The translations under genes and the position numbers were made by a program. 6,371 nucleotides of DNA from JBHELQ01 sp046262995 (GTDB lineage: Bacteria; Actinomycetota; Thermoleophilia; Solirubrobacterales; Thermoleophilaceae), in contig JBHELQ010000193.1 of assembly GCA_046262995.1 (NCBI GenBank), positions 1 through 6,371 on the forward strand, read 5' to 3'. This document shows positions 5,450-6,371 of this stretch, one piece after another (within the stretch, counting starts at the first letter, position 1; every line of letters begins with the position of its first letter). The notes under the pieces were generated by a model, which saw only the letters and a program-made list of their open reading frames with translations, ran no database searches and had not been told where the DNA came from.

Positions 5450-5714
5450 GAGATCCCGAATCGGTATTCGCGAGCTCCGTGACACTCTCACCGCCACCAT
5501 CCGCCGCGTCCGCAACGGCGAAACCCTCGAGGTGACGCACGACGGTGTACCCGTCGCAGTCATCGCACCGGTCCGCGGCGACCGCATCCAGCAGCTCGTG
5601 GCCGGAGGCGACGTGACGGCGCCCGCTCCACTCAAGAAGGCAATTCGACGCTTTCCGGTGACCGGGGAAGTCACCGCCGCCGAGGCGATCGAGGACGACC
5701 GCGCTGAGCGCTGA
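5448..5714 (+). CDS. Type II antitoxin, Phd/YefM family
   Basis: An 88-residue antitoxin that should neutralise the adjacent PIN toxin and repress the operon. The N-terminal DNA-binding and dimerisation half is typical: IGIRELRDTLTATIRRVRNG, then ETLEVTHDGVPVAVIAPV. The C-terminal half (about 50-88), ending AAEAIEDDRAER, is the flexible toxin-wrapping tail usual in this family. ATG 5448 is chosen because the protein then begins MRSRIGIREL as its relatives do; a TTG at 5415 would only add residues read from the promoter and the direct repeat. Its stop overlaps the proposed start of the toxin by 11 bases, indicating translational coupling. Confidence 0.9.
   Translation: MRSRIGIRELRDTLTATIRRVRNGETLEVTHDGVPVAVIAPVRGDRIQQLVAGGDVTAPAPLKKAIRRFPVTGEVTAAEAIEDDRAER
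5691..5694 (+). promoter_or_regulatory. Ribosome binding site that selects a CTG start for the toxin
   Basis: GAGG (5691-5694) lies 9 bases before CTG 5704, inside the antitoxin's last codons. It is the only well-spaced Shine-Dalgarno sequence in the area. No ATG, GTG or TTG in the toxin frame occurs before the first catalytic Asp. Confidence 0.5.
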
Positions 5715-6114
5715 CGGGAATCTGTTTTACGTCGACTCGTCGGCGCTTGTGAAGCTTGTGATCGAGGAGACCGAGAGCACCGAGCTTGAGAATCACTTGG
5801 CCGAGGAGGCGGTGCTCGCCACGAGCCGAATCGCGCTTGTCGAGGTCCCGCGGGCGACCAGGATCGCCAACCCGTCGGATGAGGTCGAGCAGGAGACGCG
5901 AAGGCTGCTGGAGGCCTGTCTCCTGGTCGACGTAAGTGATCGCGTGCTTAGGGATGCCGCCGCACTTGCCTCGGGCAAGGTCAGGACGCTCGACGCAGTC
6001 CATCTCGCTACGGCGCTGTACATCGACGCCGACGAGCTTGTCGCTTACGACCGCCGCCTGCTTGACGCGGCCGAGGCGGAAGGGCTGAGCATCGCCTCGC
6101 CAGGGTCAGGCTGA
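5704..6114 (+). CDS. PIN-domain ribonuclease toxin, VapC-like
   Basis: A 136-residue toxin if CTG 5704 is the start. PIN toxins of this class cleave RNA with Mg2+ held by a cluster of acidic residues. The cluster is complete: D11 in FYVDSSALVKL, E47 in ALVEVPRA, D97 in RTLDAVHLATAL, and D116 in AYDRRLLDA. The first ordinary start codon, GTG 5749, lies after D11 and would delete the first strand and an essential Asp. Translation must therefore begin upstream, where the frame is open back to 5662. CTG 5704 has GAGG 9 bases before it, overlaps the antitoxin stop (5712-5714), and gives a length normal for the family. The pairing of a Phd-type antitoxin with a PIN toxin is common. The protein is probably active only when free of antitoxin. 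Confidence 0.88.
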   Translation: MSADGNLFYVDSSALVKLVIEETESTELENHLAEEAVLATSRIALVEVPRATRIANPSDEVEQETRRLLEACLLVDVSDRVLRDAAALASGKVRTLDAVHLATALYIDADELVAYDRRLLDAAEAEGLSIASPGSG

Positions 6115-6128
6115 GCTCGAAGGCTCAC

Positions 6129-6147
6129 TTGGACGTGGGTTTGGGGG
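6129..6147 (+). repeat. Right copy of the 19-base direct repeat bracketing the toxin-antitoxin pair
   Basis: TTGGACGTGGGTTTGGGGG, 17/19 identical to 5415-5433 and 714 bases away, starting 15 bases after the toxin stop. It forms part of a G-rich stretch. The rest of 6115-6213 shows no gene, only a short repeat of TCCTAG…CAGGGG (6169 and 6189). Confidence 0.6.
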
Positions 6148-6213
6148 CGGGGGCTACGACGAGCGTTCTCCTAGAGCAGGGGCAGTCGTCCTAGCAGGGG
6201 AGCATCTGGAGCG

Positions 6214-6371
6214 TCAGGCGGAGAGAACCTGACGGAACCACAGAAGGGCGGCTTCGCCGTCCTTCCGTGTGATCTCGTCGACGGTTCGGCTATGGCGGAT
6301 GCCGTTGCGCAGCTCGGCGAGCTGTCCGAACCTCGAGGCGAGCGCTTCCTTACTCCCGAACTGCGACTCGA
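6214..6371 (-). CDS. C-terminal 51 residues of a HEPN-domain protein (Swt1-like)
   Basis: A minus-strand frame enters from the right edge and ends at a TGA (6216-6214). It is too short to appear as a complete reading frame. The visible tail contains LAELRNGIRHSR, then VDEITRKDGEAALLWFRQVL. RNGIRH is an exact R-N-x3-H motif, the ribonuclease signature of many HEPN domains. The tail resembles, from memory, the Swt1-type HEPN ends of large defence-associated proteins, some with DUF499 ATPase regions; that placement is tentative. HEPN domains are usually all-helical, dimeric and often RNA-cleaving in toxin and antiphage systems. The frame has the GC-rich third positions expected here. It converges on the PIN toxin with 99 bases between stops. 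The rest of the gene is outside the window. Confidence 0.7.
   Translation of the reverse strand, partial: ESQFGSKEALASRFGQLAELRNGIRHSRTVDEITRKDGEAALLWFRQVLSA

Noticed and set aside
5136..5540. A 134-codon minus-strand frame across the antitoxin promoter
   Set aside because: It runs antisense to the antitoxin start and overlaps the DUF2442-matching frame; no family pattern is visible.
6129..6160. G-rich stretch as a G-quadruplex
   Set aside because: Only three G-tracts of three or more bases occur close together, too few for an ordinary four-tract quadruplex.
6169..6200. TCCTAG…CAGGGG repeated twice 20 bases apart as a CRISPR or iteron array
   Set aside because: There are only two short imperfect copies with no regular continuation.

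Overview
The window is GC-rich and densely coded. It reads as a chromosome segment of an actinomycete, most likely one of the Solirubrobacterales/Thermoleophilia type. That placement is an inference from four things: GC-biased codon use, GTG starts with short or absent leaders, a c-di-AMP (ydaO/yuaA) riboswitch in front of a secreted cell-wall protein, and cell-wall and lipoprotein families I associate with that group. No rRNA or tRNA gene was seen, so the taxonomy is not firm.

Left part (1-1483): the 5' end of an unrecognised minus-strand gene runs off the window. Divergent from it is a c-di-GMP turnover protein with a degenerate GGDEF domain and an apparently intact HD-GYP domain. A sigma-28 (FliA/SigD/WhiG)-like promoter lies directly before its GTG. 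A strong GC hairpin follows the gene.

Middle part (1484-4062), an envelope block: a perfect TGTGA-N6-TCACA CRP-type site lies about 41 bases upstream of the likely transcription start. It is followed by a complete ydaO-type c-di-AMP riboswitch and then a secreted RlpA-like double-psi beta-barrel protein carrying two beta-sandwich repeats. About 70 bases further on is an N-acetylmuramoyl-L-alanine amidase. Its lipoprotein leader and proline-rich linker lie in the same open frame upstream of the first usable ATG, but that frame has no normal start codon. A small coiled-coil lipoprotein, possibly from a leaderless mRNA, closes the block. With the HD-GYP gene next door, the segment combines c-di-GMP, c-di-AMP and probably cAMP signalling around peptidoglycan remodelling.

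Right part (4131-6371), an accessory region: a complete tyrosine recombinase on the minus strand, a 5'-shortened DUF2442 gene, a Phd/YefM antitoxin with a PIN-domain (VapC) toxin, and the C-terminal end of a HEPN-type protein with an RNxxxH motif entering from the right. The toxin most likely starts at a CTG overlapping the antitoxin stop. The toxin-antitoxin pair is bracketed by two 19-base near-identical direct repeats. Recombinase, gene remnant, toxin-antitoxin pair and HEPN protein together suggest a mobile or defence-type region beside the core envelope block.
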